51,233 nt of DNA from Oscillospiraceae bacterium (lineage in GTDB: Bacteria > Bacillota > Clostridia > Oscillospirales > Oscillospiraceae), in the NCBI GenBank assembly GCA_016296635.1, contig JAEDIZ010000004.1:1-51233 (forward strand). Reading direction: 5' to 3'. Every line of letters begins with the position of its first letter. Position 1 is the first letter of the stretch. Made by a program: the position numbers and the translations under genes. Under the pieces are notes generated by a model that saw nothing but the letters and a program-made list of their open reading frames with translations, had not been told where the DNA came from and made no database searches. Below, in pieces: positions 1-7,588 of the stretch.

Positions 1-1
1 T

Positions 2-598
2 GGCAAGCCCTTCAAAACAAGAGCCGGCGGCGTCATGCGTTTGGAAACCCTCATTGCCGAAATCACAGATTATGTAACAGAGAAGATCAAGGAAAATCAG
101 ACCGTTTCCGATGAGGAACTGGGCGATACAGCAAAGAAGATCGCCATGGCCGCTCTCAAATACGGTGATCTTTCCAACCTTGCCACCAAGGACTACATCT
201 TTGATCTCGACCGCTTCTCCTCCTTTGAAGGAAACACCGGCCCCTATATTCTCTACACCATCGTCCGCATCAAGTCCATTCTTGCCAAATACGGCAAAGA
301 CGTTTCTGCCTGCAAGCTCGGTAAGGCAGAAAGTGCCGAGCAGAAAGATCTGATGCTCGTACTCGCAAGACTGGCCGACAGCCTGCAGATCGCCTACCGC
401 GATTCCACGCCCAATACGATCTGCGCATATATCTATGAGCTTGCCGGTGCCGCCAACAAATTCTACCATGACGTCAAGATCATTACCGAGCCGGATGAGG
501 AAAAGAAGGCAAGCTACATTGCTCTGATCGATCTCACCCGCCGCGTACTGGAAACCTGCATTGACCTTCTCGGCTTTGAGGCTCCGGCACATATGTAA
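2..598 (+). CDS. argS: Arginyl-tRNA synthetase, C-terminal part (5' end outside window)
   Basis: Class I aminoacyl-tRNA synthetase that charges tRNA-Arg in the cytosol. The open frame runs in from the left edge: residues GKPFKTRAGGV precede the first in-window Met, and this is the conserved KPFKTR.GG segment just after the catalytic KMSKR region of ArgS. The last ~120 residues match the DALR anticodon-binding helical domain (for example NTICAYIYELAGAANKFYHD). The ATG at 35 is therefore internal, not the start. A terminator hairpin follows the stop. ArgS is normally ~560 residues, so roughly two thirds is missing off the edge. Identification is confident. Confidence 0.93.
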   Translation, partial: GKPFKTRAGGVMRLETLIAEITDYVTEKIKENQTVSDEELGDTAKKIAMAALKYGDLSNLATKDYIFDLDRFSSFEGNTGPYILYTIVRIKSILAKYGKDVSACKLGKAESAEQKDLMLVLARLADSLQIAYRDSTPNTICAYIYELAGAANKFYHDVKIITEPDEEKKASYIALIDLTRRVLETCIDLLGFEAPAHM

Positions 599-611
599 CG
601 CTTTTCAGAAC

Positions 612-647
612 GAAGTCCGGACGGAATCGTCCGGACTTCTTCTTTTT
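612..647 (+). terminator. Intrinsic terminator of argS, probably shared with the leftward SASP gene
   Basis: A perfect 10-bp stem (GAAGTCCGGA at 612-621, TCCGGACTTC at 630-639) is followed by a T-rich run. It sits between the convergent argS and SASP gene ends, so it can serve both directions. Confidence 0.85.
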
Positions 648-664
648 GGGAATCCTGCCTGCAA

Positions 665-790
665 TTACTGCATGTTGCGCTCGTAGGACTCGATCATTTT
701 CTTGACCATCTGGCCGCCGACGCTGCCTGCCTCACGGGAGGTCAGATCGCCGTTGTAACCCTGCTTGAGGTTCACGCCGACTTCCCTTGC
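665..790 (-). pseudogene. 3' half of an alpha/beta-type small acid-soluble spore protein gene, separated from its start
   Basis: The minus-strand frame ending at TAA (665-667) encodes AREVGVNLKQGYNGDL followed by TSREAGSVGGQM and VKKMIESYERNMQ. These carry the two SASP signatures (the GVNLKQGYNGDLTSR block and the GG.MVKKMIE block). Alpha/beta SASPs coat and protect DNA in the spore core. There is no start codon: reading upstream past ~792 the frame breaks and similarity stops, close to the recombinase gene. The missing N-terminal half is at 31216-31289, in the same orientation. As it stands the fragment cannot be expressed as a SASP. Confidence 0.9.
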
Positions 791-808
791 TGTTCCTTCT
801 CCATCTTA
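779..808. other. Left element/chromosome junction (att-like)
   Basis: SASP coding similarity ends at the GCTG of 789-792; sequence to the right is element DNA. Joining the left flank through this GCTG to the bases after 31219 restores the SASP frame (codons AAG ATG GAA GCA GCA AGG GAA GTC on the minus strand). The 4-bp core is inferred from frame restoration, not from a long repeat. A CCATCTT motif lies just inside at 801-807 and also occurs just outside the right junction. Confidence 0.7.
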
Positions 809-841
809 AAGGCCAAATTCATCTGCAATACGTCCAAAAAC

Positions 842-2578
842 TCACGCCGGATTCTGTTCAGTCTTCACAGTTTTATCCGTGTTTAAGATGGAAACAACCC
901 TGTTTTTGTCGTACGGGACATCAACGGGAAAATCGCGTTTTGGCTCGCTTTTCATCTCTCCTATAAAGCGGTAGAAAATGCGGATACTCTGCCGATATGG
1001 CTGGTTTCGGTGCGTAGCCTTTACCGTTCCGTCAGGATACTCCTTTGATCCTATCTCAATGCGATCTATAAAGGTCAATAGTGTGTCGCGGTCAAGCACC
1101 TCAATGTGGGTATACCGGTGCGCCAACGCAAAGAAATTGTCGTAACAACTTTTGATCTCAGCCCCTTTGTCCTCGGAAATCAGGGTGGACAAAAGCGTTT
1201 GCAAGCCAGCAGACTCCTTCTCCAGCTCCGCCACCATACGCCGCAGGCGTTCATCGTCCAAATCACCCGCCGCATTATCGGTGTAGAGCTTGGTAACGAT
1301 TCTGTCGATCGTTGACAGTCGCGCCTCTGCCTGTTCCCGCTGCAGTTTGACCGCTTTCAGTTTCTCCTCACTGCCCGCCTGACGCAGAGCCTTCCTGACC
1401 AGCTTCTCGACCTCATCATCTCGCAGCGCCAGCAGAGCGTTTAAGTCCCGTCGCACGACCTCGAGCAAGTCAGCATACCGCACCCGGACGCCGCTGCAGG
1501 GATCTGCAATACCCTGCCGCTGATGCGTACAGGAAAGATACCAGTACTTCTCCCGCTCTCCCTTGTAGACTGTCCCGCAGGAGCAAAGAGAATATCCACA
1601 CTTAGCGCATACGGCAATACCGGAAAAAATACTTTTGCGCACATGATCATAGGCGCGGTAGTCTTTGGAACCCCTTCCGAGGTTTTGCTGCGCCCGCTCA
1701 TAAAGAGCTTCCGAAATCAGAGGAGGATGGGTATTTTCCGTAACAGCCCACAGTTCTTCTGGTACAGCCACCTTTTTACTGGATTTTACGCTGACCTTTT
1801 TACTCTTTCCCAGCAGCGTGTGGCCCAGGTATACCGGATTTTTCAGAATGCGCTTGACCGTCGTATAATTCCAGATGTCTGATGCTCTGGCCGCCCCCTC
1901 ATCACTGAACGTATCTCGGTATAGAACCCGATATTTCAGTGGCGGGATGACCCCATCAGCATTTAATTCCAAGGCGATCTTTCTGGAAGAATCGCCCTTG
2001 GCTGCCTGCTGAAAGATCCGCTGCACCACAGGCGCGGTCATCTCATCCGGTGCCAGTCTGTGCTTGTCCTCGCTGTCCTTACGGTATCCATAGGGTGGGC
2101 AGGCGCAGTATTGTCCGCTCTCCCGTTTGCTGCGGAGCACATCTTTGACCTTTCGGGATCCGTCTCTCAGATAGACCTCGTTCATAGCAAAGAGGAACGG
2201 TGCCATGATATTCTCCCGCTCGGTATCGAAGTTGTCTCCGATTGCAATATAGTGGATTCCATGCTCCGGAAAAAACTGCTCGGCATAGTAGCTGGCTTCC
2301 CTCATATCGCGCCCAAGCCGACTGAGGTCTTTGGTAATAACGGTGTTGGCTTTCTTTTGTTCCAACTGACGCATCATTTCCTGAAAAGCCGGTCGGTCAA
2401 AGTTCCCGCCGGAGTATCCGTCATCCACGAACTCCCGCACCAAAGTGATATTATTCTGTCTGCAATAGTTCTGTACAATCATACGCTGATTGGTTATGCT
2501 TGAAGATTCACCGCCCTGTGCTTCCTCGTTGGAAAGACGCAGATAGGAAAATCCCAATGTCAATTTGTCGCTTCTCAC
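842..2578 (-). CDS. Large serine recombinase
   Basis: Site-specific DNA recombinase of the resolvase/invertase catalytic family with the long C-terminus of large serine integrases. The catalytic domain starts FSYLRLSNEE (nucleophile Ser about residue 16), followed by ESSSITNQR and the VITKDLSRLGRD block. A recombinase domain follows, then a zinc ribbon (CAKCGYSLCSC and paired Cys to about residue 361) and a C-terminal coiled coil rich in E, K and R. The GTG at 2578 is chosen because GAGGAG lies 6-7 bases upstream; an ATG at 2626, overlapping the upstream gene, is an alternative and would add 16 residues. The stop lies ~50 bp from the element's left junction, as is usual for an integrase beside its attachment site. 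Likely catalyst of integration or excision, though a tyrosine recombinase lies next to it. Confidence 0.93.
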   Translation of the reverse strand: MRSDKLTLGFSYLRLSNEEAQGGESSSITNQRMIVQNYCRQNNITLVREFVDDGYSGGNFDRPAFQEMMRQLEQKKANTVITKDLSRLGRDMREASYYAEQFFPEHGIHYIAIGDNFDTERENIMAPFLFAMNEVYLRDGSRKVKDVLRSKRESGQYCACPPYGYRKDSEDKHRLAPDEMTAPVVQRIFQQAAKGDSSRKIALELNADGVIPPLKYRVLYRDTFSDEGAARASDIWNYTTVKRILKNPVYLGHTLLGKSKKVSVKSSKKVAVPEELWAVTENTHPPLISEALYERAQQNLGRGSKDYRAYDHVRKSIFSGIAVCAKCGYSLCSCGTVYKGEREKYWYLSCTHQRQGIADPCSGVRVRYADLLEVVRRDLNALLALRDDEVEKLVRKALRQAGSEEKLKAVKLQREQAEARLSTIDRIVTKLYTDNAAGDLDDERLRRMVAELEKESAGLQTLLSTLISEDKGAEIKSCYDNFFALAHRYTHIEVLDRDTLLTFIDRIEIGSKEYPDGTVKATHRNQPYRQSIRIFYRFIGEMKSEPKRDFPVDVPYDKNRVVSILNTDKTVKTEQNPA

Positions 2579-2615
2579 ATTCGCCTCCTCACGACAAATA
2601 GATCCACAGTTGATA

Positions 2616-2771
2616 TTATACTTCATGAGTATCGCCTTCGTCAAAGGGATAAACTGGCTGTGCACTTTGGGTCAGTCTATCCAAGACTAATTCTGAAGCA
2701 GGACGATCTCCGCTGTATACTCTTTGAATCTCATAAGTGACCTGTCCCAGTTTGATTTCCTGAATCTCCAT
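2616..2771 (-). CDS. Small TnpW-like element protein (51 aa)
   Basis: A 51-residue protein beginning MEIQEIKLGQVTYEIQRVYS and ending in acidic EGDTHEV. The pattern of Lys-Ile/Leu-Gly-x-x-Thr-Tyr-Glu-Val/Ile, then an aromatic-Ser stretch, then a DRL-type helix recalls the short TnpW proteins of Tn4451-type elements; this is recognition by pattern only. The start is supported by GGAGG 8 bases upstream of ATG. It lies between the tyrosine and serine recombinase genes, all leftward, and overlaps the possible ATG of the serine recombinase, suggesting a small recombination operon. The function is not known; a role as recombination accessory is a guess. Confidence 0.6.
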   Translation of the reverse strand: MEIQEIKLGQVTYEIQRVYSGDRPASELVLDRLTQSAQPVYPFDEGDTHEV

Positions 2772-2820
2772 TATTTCGCCTCCGTGGATAGTTTGACCAA
2801 CGGCATTGGAATTCATACCG

Positions 2821-3741
2821 TTATTTACCATGGCATTTTCCTGGCACAAGGGACGCCAGATAGATATCGGTCACATCGGAACGTTCATGGCCCAACAGGT
2901 TTGAAACCGCGAAATGCGCATCTAAAGGTGTCATACCGTTTGTAATAAACTCTTGATATTTTTCGGCGGCGTAGGTGTGTCGTAGTCCGTGATAAGTTAG
3001 CGGCGCACCGCTTTCGTCCTCCTGAATGTCTTTGCGGTTTTTCCGGATGAAGAACTGCATTTGATTCATAGCATAATCAGCAGGCATATCATCCGGCACC
3101 AAGAGCTTGTGACCCCGTTTCGTCCGTTTCAGCTGTTCTCGCATCGCAATGGCAGTCTGTTCGTTGACGGAAACTGTGCGAACTTTTCCTCCCTTTCCCT
3201 TGAAAGTTATGACGCCTTCCCGAAACATCTGCTCCGCAATCGCTGTGTCAATGCGAAAGCTTTCATGAAGCCGCAGGCCTGCGTACCGTGCAAGGTACAT
3301 TGCAAGAATATAATCATAGCGATTCTCGTTCAAAGCACGGCCCAGCATTCTGTTGAACTCTACATTGCTCCAGGTTCGGTCTACTTGTCCAAAGCGGCGG
3401 CGCTCCAATTCCACGCCTAACTCATTATTTGCGGGCAGCTTATATTGGGGGCTGCTCATCTTGTCGTGAAAAAATCGGATGGCAGCCAAATCTGTTTTGA
3501 CGGTGCTTGCAGACTTATCATGTTCCTGTAAGAACACCACATACGCTACCAGATGCTTCGCTGAAATGTTTTCCAGTTTTTGCAGTCGAAACGCATCCGC
3601 CAAGAATGCACAGAAGCGTTTTACGGCCTCATAATACCGTTCCTTTGTACGGAAGCTGCCCTGCCGATTATGGCGAGACAACTTATCCAGCTGTGCTACA
3701 AGTGCCTTATAAATACCGACATTGTTTACTTGTATTGTCAT
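2821..3741 (-). CDS. Tyrosine recombinase / integrase
   Basis: Lambda-integrase-family site-specific recombinase of 306 residues. An N-terminal SAM-like core-binding domain (about 10-110) precedes the catalytic domain with the expected set: Arg in YAGLRLHES (~157), Lys in KGKGGKVRTV, His and Arg in YHGLRHTYA (~251 and 254), His in LLGHERSDVTD (~285) and the nucleophile Tyr in DIYLAS (~294). The ATG at 3741 is chosen because AAAGGAG lies nine bases upstream; an ATG at 3765 has no ribosome site. It probably acts on the element's own ends together with, or instead of, the serine recombinase. The catalytic set is intact. Confidence 0.92.
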   Translation of the reverse strand: MTIQVNNVGIYKALVAQLDKLSRHNRQGSFRTKERYYEAVKRFCAFLADAFRLQKLENISAKHLVAYVVFLQEHDKSASTVKTDLAAIRFFHDKMSSPQYKLPANNELGVELERRRFGQVDRTWSNVEFNRMLGRALNENRYDYILAMYLARYAGLRLHESFRIDTAIAEQMFREGVITFKGKGGKVRTVSVNEQTAIAMREQLKRTKRGHKLLVPDDMPADYAMNQMQFFIRKNRKDIQEDESGAPLTYHGLRHTYAAEKYQEFITNGMTPLDAHFAVSNLLGHERSDVTDIYLASLVPGKCHGK

Positions 3742-4069
3742 AGGGTACATCTCCTTTATCTTCATAGTTTCGTTCAGACAGGCAAACTACACCCATTGAT
3801 GTTTTGCTTCATTTCCGGTGAATCTCCGGAGAAACAGGCATTTTCCACGCGCTCAAAGCCCTGCAATTACGGGCTTTTTGAAAATAAGAATAGTTCCTGT
3901 CTCTATTGTTTTTTCGGAGGTCAGTACGAAGCAGTATAGGCAGAATATCTCCCCGCCCAATGGGCTACTGCGGACACGCCCCGCTGAACTCGGGCGTTGT
4001 TGGTCAGAACCTGTTACCAGCAACAAGTGTCCTATGATCCACCCGGCTGTGGATCAGCAACTTGTATTT

Positions 4070-4104
4070 CTGCGCTGCCGGTTTGGCACGCTGCCAAAGC
4101 GCAG
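4070..4104. other. Nested inverted repeat, possible structured RNA or transfer-origin element
   Basis: The outer arms CTGCGC (4070-4075) and GCGCAG (4099-4104) enclose the inner perfect arms TTTGGC (4082-4087) and GCCAAA (4093-4098) with a 5-base loop. No T-run follows, so it is not a simple terminator. It lies in a GC-richer patch (about 3955-4270) unlike the surrounding AT-rich element backbone. Confidence 0.4.
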
Positions 4105-4359
4105 AGGGCAGGACCTTGCCATAGTCCCGGAGAAGTTATCCGCTTGCACATCCCGCAAACTTCTCCAAAGCGGGGTGCTGAATCATGCAGACTTACTCTG
4201 TTCGTCTTCTTTTGTTCCATTACCAGATGGTTGGCACGCCCATCAGCCACCTGTCTTAGCAGGCGGAACGATCAATCATTTTGAAATGAAATCAAAAAGA
4301 GGACGCAAAAAGTCCTCATTTCACGCAAACATGAATTGATTTCTTCTCGCGCCCTCCCG

Positions 4360-4400
4360 GGAGCATTTTCAGTTTTGACGGAGCAAATGCTCCGTTTTTT
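4360..4400 (+). terminator. Intrinsic terminator-like hairpin
   Basis: Arms GGAGCATTT (4360-4368) and AAATGCTCC (4385-4393) are perfect and followed by GTTTTTT on the plus strand. No rightward gene upstream is recognised, so it may end an uncharacterised rightward transcript across 3950-4350. Confidence 0.6.
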
Positions 4401-4505
4401 CTGCCGCAGCATATGCAGGCAGATCTGTCATACTTCTTTGTCTTCCGAATCTGCGATAGGCATACTTATCCCTCTCCCTCAGCCTCTCAACCTTCCTGAA
4501 ACTTA

Positions 4506-4569
4506 CTCCAACCTAAATATATTCCAACCTGAACCTGCTCCAACCTAAATCTGCTCTGACCTGAATATA
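4506..4569. repeat. Four tandem 16-bp imperfect direct repeats
   Basis: The units are 4506-4521, 4522-4537, 4538-4553 and 4554-4569, reading roughly YTCCAACCTRAAYMTR. The centre CCAACCT is kept in three units and CTGACCT in the fourth. A diverged fifth copy may precede them (CTCAACCTTCCTGAAA around 4486). Regular 16-bp phasing beside the tyrosine recombinase would suit protein-binding arm-type sites or iteron-like sites; the function is not established. Confidence 0.75.
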
Positions 4570-4790
4570 GCCTTATTGTAGTGTAGACGATGATGTTCGT
4601 ACAGTTGAGATTTTTTCAAGTGTCAAATAATGCCATACGCATCACAAACGCAGTCATTAGAAAAGCGAATGAACCTGAATTACCTGAGGTATCTTTTTCG
4701 CGGCATTGTATTTACAAGACAAACAGGTCTGATAATTAACGAAGCCTGCGCAAATTTGGTCAATCATTTACATCAACTGTACAACATACT

Positions 4791-4806
4791 GTCAGACATG
4801 TCTGAC
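4791..4806. promoter_or_regulatory. Perfect 16-bp palindrome
   Basis: GTCAGACATGTCTGAC equals its own reverse complement. It is flanked by TACTG and CGCC with no T-run, so a protein-binding site is more likely than a terminator. No regulated gene is evident: the nearest gene, at 4980, ends here. Confidence 0.4.
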
Positions 4807-4979
4807 CGCCAATGGTACATGTAAAGAGCGTCATGTTCCAGTCACTTGCTATCATTTGATCCGTCTGTCACGGCTGAAGCGTTTCCATCTCCATAACAGT
4901 ATAAAAGAATTATACTTCGCGTAGCGGTAGACTGATTTTATACCTCATTTCATTACCCCGTTTCACTTCGCACCGTTTT

Positions 4980-6014
4980 TCACTGTTCGCAGATTTCATC
5001 AAAATAGTAATACCGTGTATCGGCGTGATTTCCTCTGGCATCTTTTACGGAAATACGGAACATATAATCGTTCTCGTCCAATTTGAAGACTGCCTCCGTA
5101 ACGGGTATGCCATCCTGCCCCATCAGTTTCCTGTCTACGCGTCGTCCAGCGGTATATAAATAAACTGAAACGGCATCCGAGCAGTGGATGGTCACCGAAC
5201 AATCCTCCACATACAGCTCATATATCTCGGGGCCGCTTGACGCATAGCAGTTTCCTCTTTCCAGTCCATCCATCAGATTCTGATAGGTCAGAGAATCTGC
5301 TTTGATCATCGTCCATGCCAATCCGCATTCAAAATCCTTATGATTATCATCACCGCCGACACAAATCATACGTTTGCCGAGCCTTGCAAGCTCCTGATAG
5401 ATATGCGGCATATATTCCATATCCGACTCAAGATTTGTCGCGCCATTGATGATCTCAAAACCCGAAAGGTTCTCCAGTCCGGCGTAAACGTCCCTTGTAT
5501 TCATGGACCAATTCGGATGATTGAATACGACGAGCATATCACGCTCCCGTGCAGCGTGAATAACCTCGTTGATACCCTCTTTGGCATAAGAGCGAACATA
5601 ATCCGGATTCCCGACATACCTTGCACGGTGCAGATATTTTTTTGCATTTCCCCATACATTTTCCGGATTGAAGCAGATCATCCGGGTATCGTGGGGATCT
5701 TTGGAGAACAAATTCAAATGTATCTTCTCCACGTGTGTTCCCATGCGGGGCTTCCATTCATGAAGTGCAGCCAAATGATTTTTGTCATTGACCAGTTCGT
5801 ATTCATACGCAGTGATCGCAATAAAGTTTTCGTCAGACAAATTTGAAAAATCGAGCATGATTTCATGCTCCGTAAAAGCTACTGCAGAATACCCCTTTTT
5901 CAGATAGATCTCCTTGATTTGCTCCGGACTCAGGCTGCCGTCCGAGCAGACACTGTGACTGTGCAGATTTGCTTTATAAAACTTCCCGGTTTGCGGAAGT
6001 AGGTATTTTCTCAT
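4980..6014 (-). CDS. PHP-domain metal-dependent phosphoesterase-like protein
   Basis: A 344-residue cytosolic protein of the polymerase/histidinol-phosphatase fold. Metal-ligand motifs are visible in order: HSHSVCSDGS near residue 18, AFTEHE near 47, VVFNHPNW about 165 and VGGDDNHKD about 219. A ~80-residue beta-rich tail follows. No signal peptide is seen. The start is backed by AGGAG seven to eight bases upstream. It is the last gene of the leftward cargo run. Relatives act on phosphoester substrates, but the real substrate in a glycan locus is unknown; no histidine-pathway role is implied here, since the his operon has its own PHP enzyme. Confidence 0.8.
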   Translation of the reverse strand: MRKYLLPQTGKFYKANLHSHSVCSDGSLSPEQIKEIYLKKGYSAVAFTEHEIMLDFSNLSDENFIAITAYEYELVNDKNHLAALHEWKPRMGTHVEKIHLNLFSKDPHDTRMICFNPENVWGNAKKYLHRARYVGNPDYVRSYAKEGINEVIHAARERDMLVVFNHPNWSMNTRDVYAGLENLSGFEIINGATNLESDMEYMPHIYQELARLGKRMICVGGDDNHKDFECGLAWTMIKADSLTYQNLMDGLERGNCYASSGPEIYELYVEDCSVTIHCSDAVSVYLYTAGRRVDRKLMGQDGIPVTEAVFKLDENDYMFRISVKDARGNHADTRYYYFDEICEQ

Positions 6015-6096
6015 TTTATCAGCTCCTGAACTTGTTTTTTAGGCATTGCAACTGTAATCTGCTATCGTAAGAATGGCCGGAACCGGGCAAAACAGA

Positions 6097-6834
6097 TCAA
6101 TCTCTGTCTTCTTTGAATGTGCAAAGGGCGTCCGCAAGAAGTTCCCCGGTAAGACCTTCCGTGATCAGCACTGTTTCCGTATGCTCTGCTGCAAATCTGA
6201 CTGCCGGATCATCTTTCGCAGCAGACGAATCTTTCCAATGTACGGCAGCAATCCTATCTCCGTACAGACGAATCGCTTCTTCCGTTCTGCTTCTCATGCT
6301 CGCATCATTTTCATCCTGCAGCAGATTTCTGGGGTCCAGTATCACAAAAAGATTGCCCGCCCCGACATCGTCCAAAAGCCGTTTCGTTTTTTGCGGATCG
6401 CAGATCGGGTGCGCGGCAACAGTTTCGACAGCAACTCTGACGCCCATGCGTCGGCCTTCCTCTGTGAATCTGCGGAACACATCCACCAGCCTCTGATAAG
6501 TTTCTTCATTCTCCTGTTGCTGCGTTGCTCCGACCGCGCTTTCCGTTGCAATCACGCCCGCGTTCAGGATCTTCGCATACTGAATATGTGTAAGGAAGCG
6601 CTTTTCGCCTTCCGGGGTCATTGGGTCGATGTAGCATCCATATACCGCGACCCGGATATTGTTTCTTGCAAAGCAGTCTGCCAGCGTTTGAATATTCGCC
6701 GCATCATACTGAAAATCCGGAAACGATTTATGGGCAACCAGCTGGATCTCACAGATACCGAGCGCCGCCAGTTTTCTGCAAAGCTCCTCCGGGTTTTCTG
6801 CCGGAATGTCATGTCCTCGCACACCAAGTCTCAT
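6097..6834 (-). CDS. Sugar phosphate isomerase/epimerase-type TIM-barrel protein
   Basis: A 245-residue protein of the xylose-isomerase-like / AP-endonuclease-2 superfamily. Visible features are the N-terminal beta strand MRLGVRGHD, the acidic metal-site positions VAVETVA and FVILDPRNLL, AAVHWKDS and LITEGL, in barrel order. Such proteins isomerise or epimerise free or phosphorylated sugars in the cytosol using a divalent metal. It lies 65 bp after the lyxose-isomerase-like gene in the cargo run. The ribosome site is AAGGGG nine bases upstream. The substrate cannot be read from sequence; a keto-sugar or inosose-type substrate is possible. Confidence 0.75.
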   Translation of the reverse strand: MRLGVRGHDIPAENPEELCRKLAALGICEIQLVAHKSFPDFQYDAANIQTLADCFARNNIRVAVYGCYIDPMTPEGEKRFLTHIQYAKILNAGVIATESAVGATQQQENEETYQRLVDVFRRFTEEGRRMGVRVAVETVAAHPICDPQKTKRLLDDVGAGNLFVILDPRNLLQDENDASMRSRTEEAIRLYGDRIAAVHWKDSSAAKDDPAVRFAAEHTETVLITEGLTGELLADALCTFKEDRD

Positions 6835-6898
6835 CGCGTCGATCCCCTTCTTCTTTGATAAATTACAGCCCTGGTTATGCTTCTATCGCACATCGCCC

Positions 6899-7588
6899 TC
6901 AATCCTCCGCCTTCGGATACTCGTTGCACAGCAGACGGTAGGGCGGCTCGTCCTCCTCGATGGTCGGGAAGCGGCCCACGGGCGGGTTGAAGCGGTTGTC
7001 GGTGTTGTCATCGTTGCACTGGCTGACCTCACCGAGCAGCACCGCGCCGGTGCCCGGCTCCACGCTGAAATCGTGGTACATGTACTGCTGGATGTGGATG
7101 CTCTCACCCGGCGTCAGCTTCACCTGCGTTCCGGCGGGAACGGTGTAGGTGCGGCCGTCGGTATGTACCGTCACATCAGACTCGTAGTCGATGGACTCGT
7201 CCGGCAGAGAGTTATAGACCTTGATGAGGATGTTGCCGCCGCCGCGATTGATGATATCCTCCGTCTTGTACCAATGGAAATGGTTGGGACTATACTGCCC
7301 CTCCTTCATGTAGAGGAGCTTTTCGGCATAGACCTTGGGGTATTTATCCTGCATGGCACGGTTGCCGTTGCGGATGGTGATGAGGGACATACCGACCTTG
7401 TTGAAGTCGCCGAGACCGTAGTCCGTAATATCCCAGCCCAGCATACAGTCGCGCACCTCGTCATATTCATGGCCGACATTTTTCCACTCGTCCGGTGTAA
7501 AATTGCAGAACGGCGGCAGGTAGCAGTGTTCTCTTTGGCAGATTGCTTCCAGCTCACGAAGAGCCGCATTGATTTCAGAGCGTTTCAT
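6899..7588 (-). CDS. D-lyxose ketol-isomerase-like cupin protein
   Basis: A 229-residue cupin of the D-lyxose isomerase family (interconverts D-lyxose/D-xylulose, often also D-mannose/D-fructose). Metal-binding cupin motifs are visible: PNHFHWYKTEDIINRGGGN in the first motif, and PGESIHIQQYMYHDF in the second. Length fits the family. The start chosen is the ATG at 7588, overlapping the end of the YesL-like gene by 14 bp, which implies coupling; an in-frame ATG at 7600 has its ribosome site too close. In this locus it may act on a pentose, hexose or uronate-derived keto sugar; the substrate is inferred only from family. Confidence 0.8.
   Translation of the reverse strand: MKRSEINAALRELEAICQREHCYLPPFCNFTPDEWKNVGHEYDEVRDCMLGWDITDYGLGDFNKVGMSLITIRNGNRAMQDKYPKVYAEKLLYMKEGQYSPNHFHWYKTEDIINRGGGNILIKVYNSLPDESIDYESDVTVHTDGRTYTVPAGTQVKLTPGESIHIQQYMYHDFSVEPGTGAVLLGEVSQCNDDNTDNRFNPPVGRFPTIEEDEPPYRLLCNEYPKAED

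Larger units (their letters stand above)
3742..4979. other. Gene-poor 1.2-kb element region with hairpins, tandem repeats and a palindrome
   Basis: No convincing gene is seen between the tyrosine recombinase and the PHP gene. The stretch holds a nested hairpin (4070-4104), a leaky inverted repeat GTTGTTGG...CCAGCAAC near 3997-4024, a short hairpin of GAGGAC/GTCCTC near 4300, a terminator (4360-4400), four 16-bp tandem repeats (4506-4569) and a perfect palindrome (4791-4806). A 64-codon rightward frame at 4630-4824 has no recognisable family and no good ribosome site; I do not call it. Position beside the recombinases suggests recombination or transfer sites, but that is inference. Confidence 0.5.

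Noticed and set aside
4506..4569. CRISPR array
   Set aside because: Units are contiguous 16-bp repeats without spacers, and no cas gene is present.
4630..4824. 64-codon rightward frame near the palindrome
   Set aside because: No family, weak start context and the palindrome lies inside its end; not enough to call a gene.
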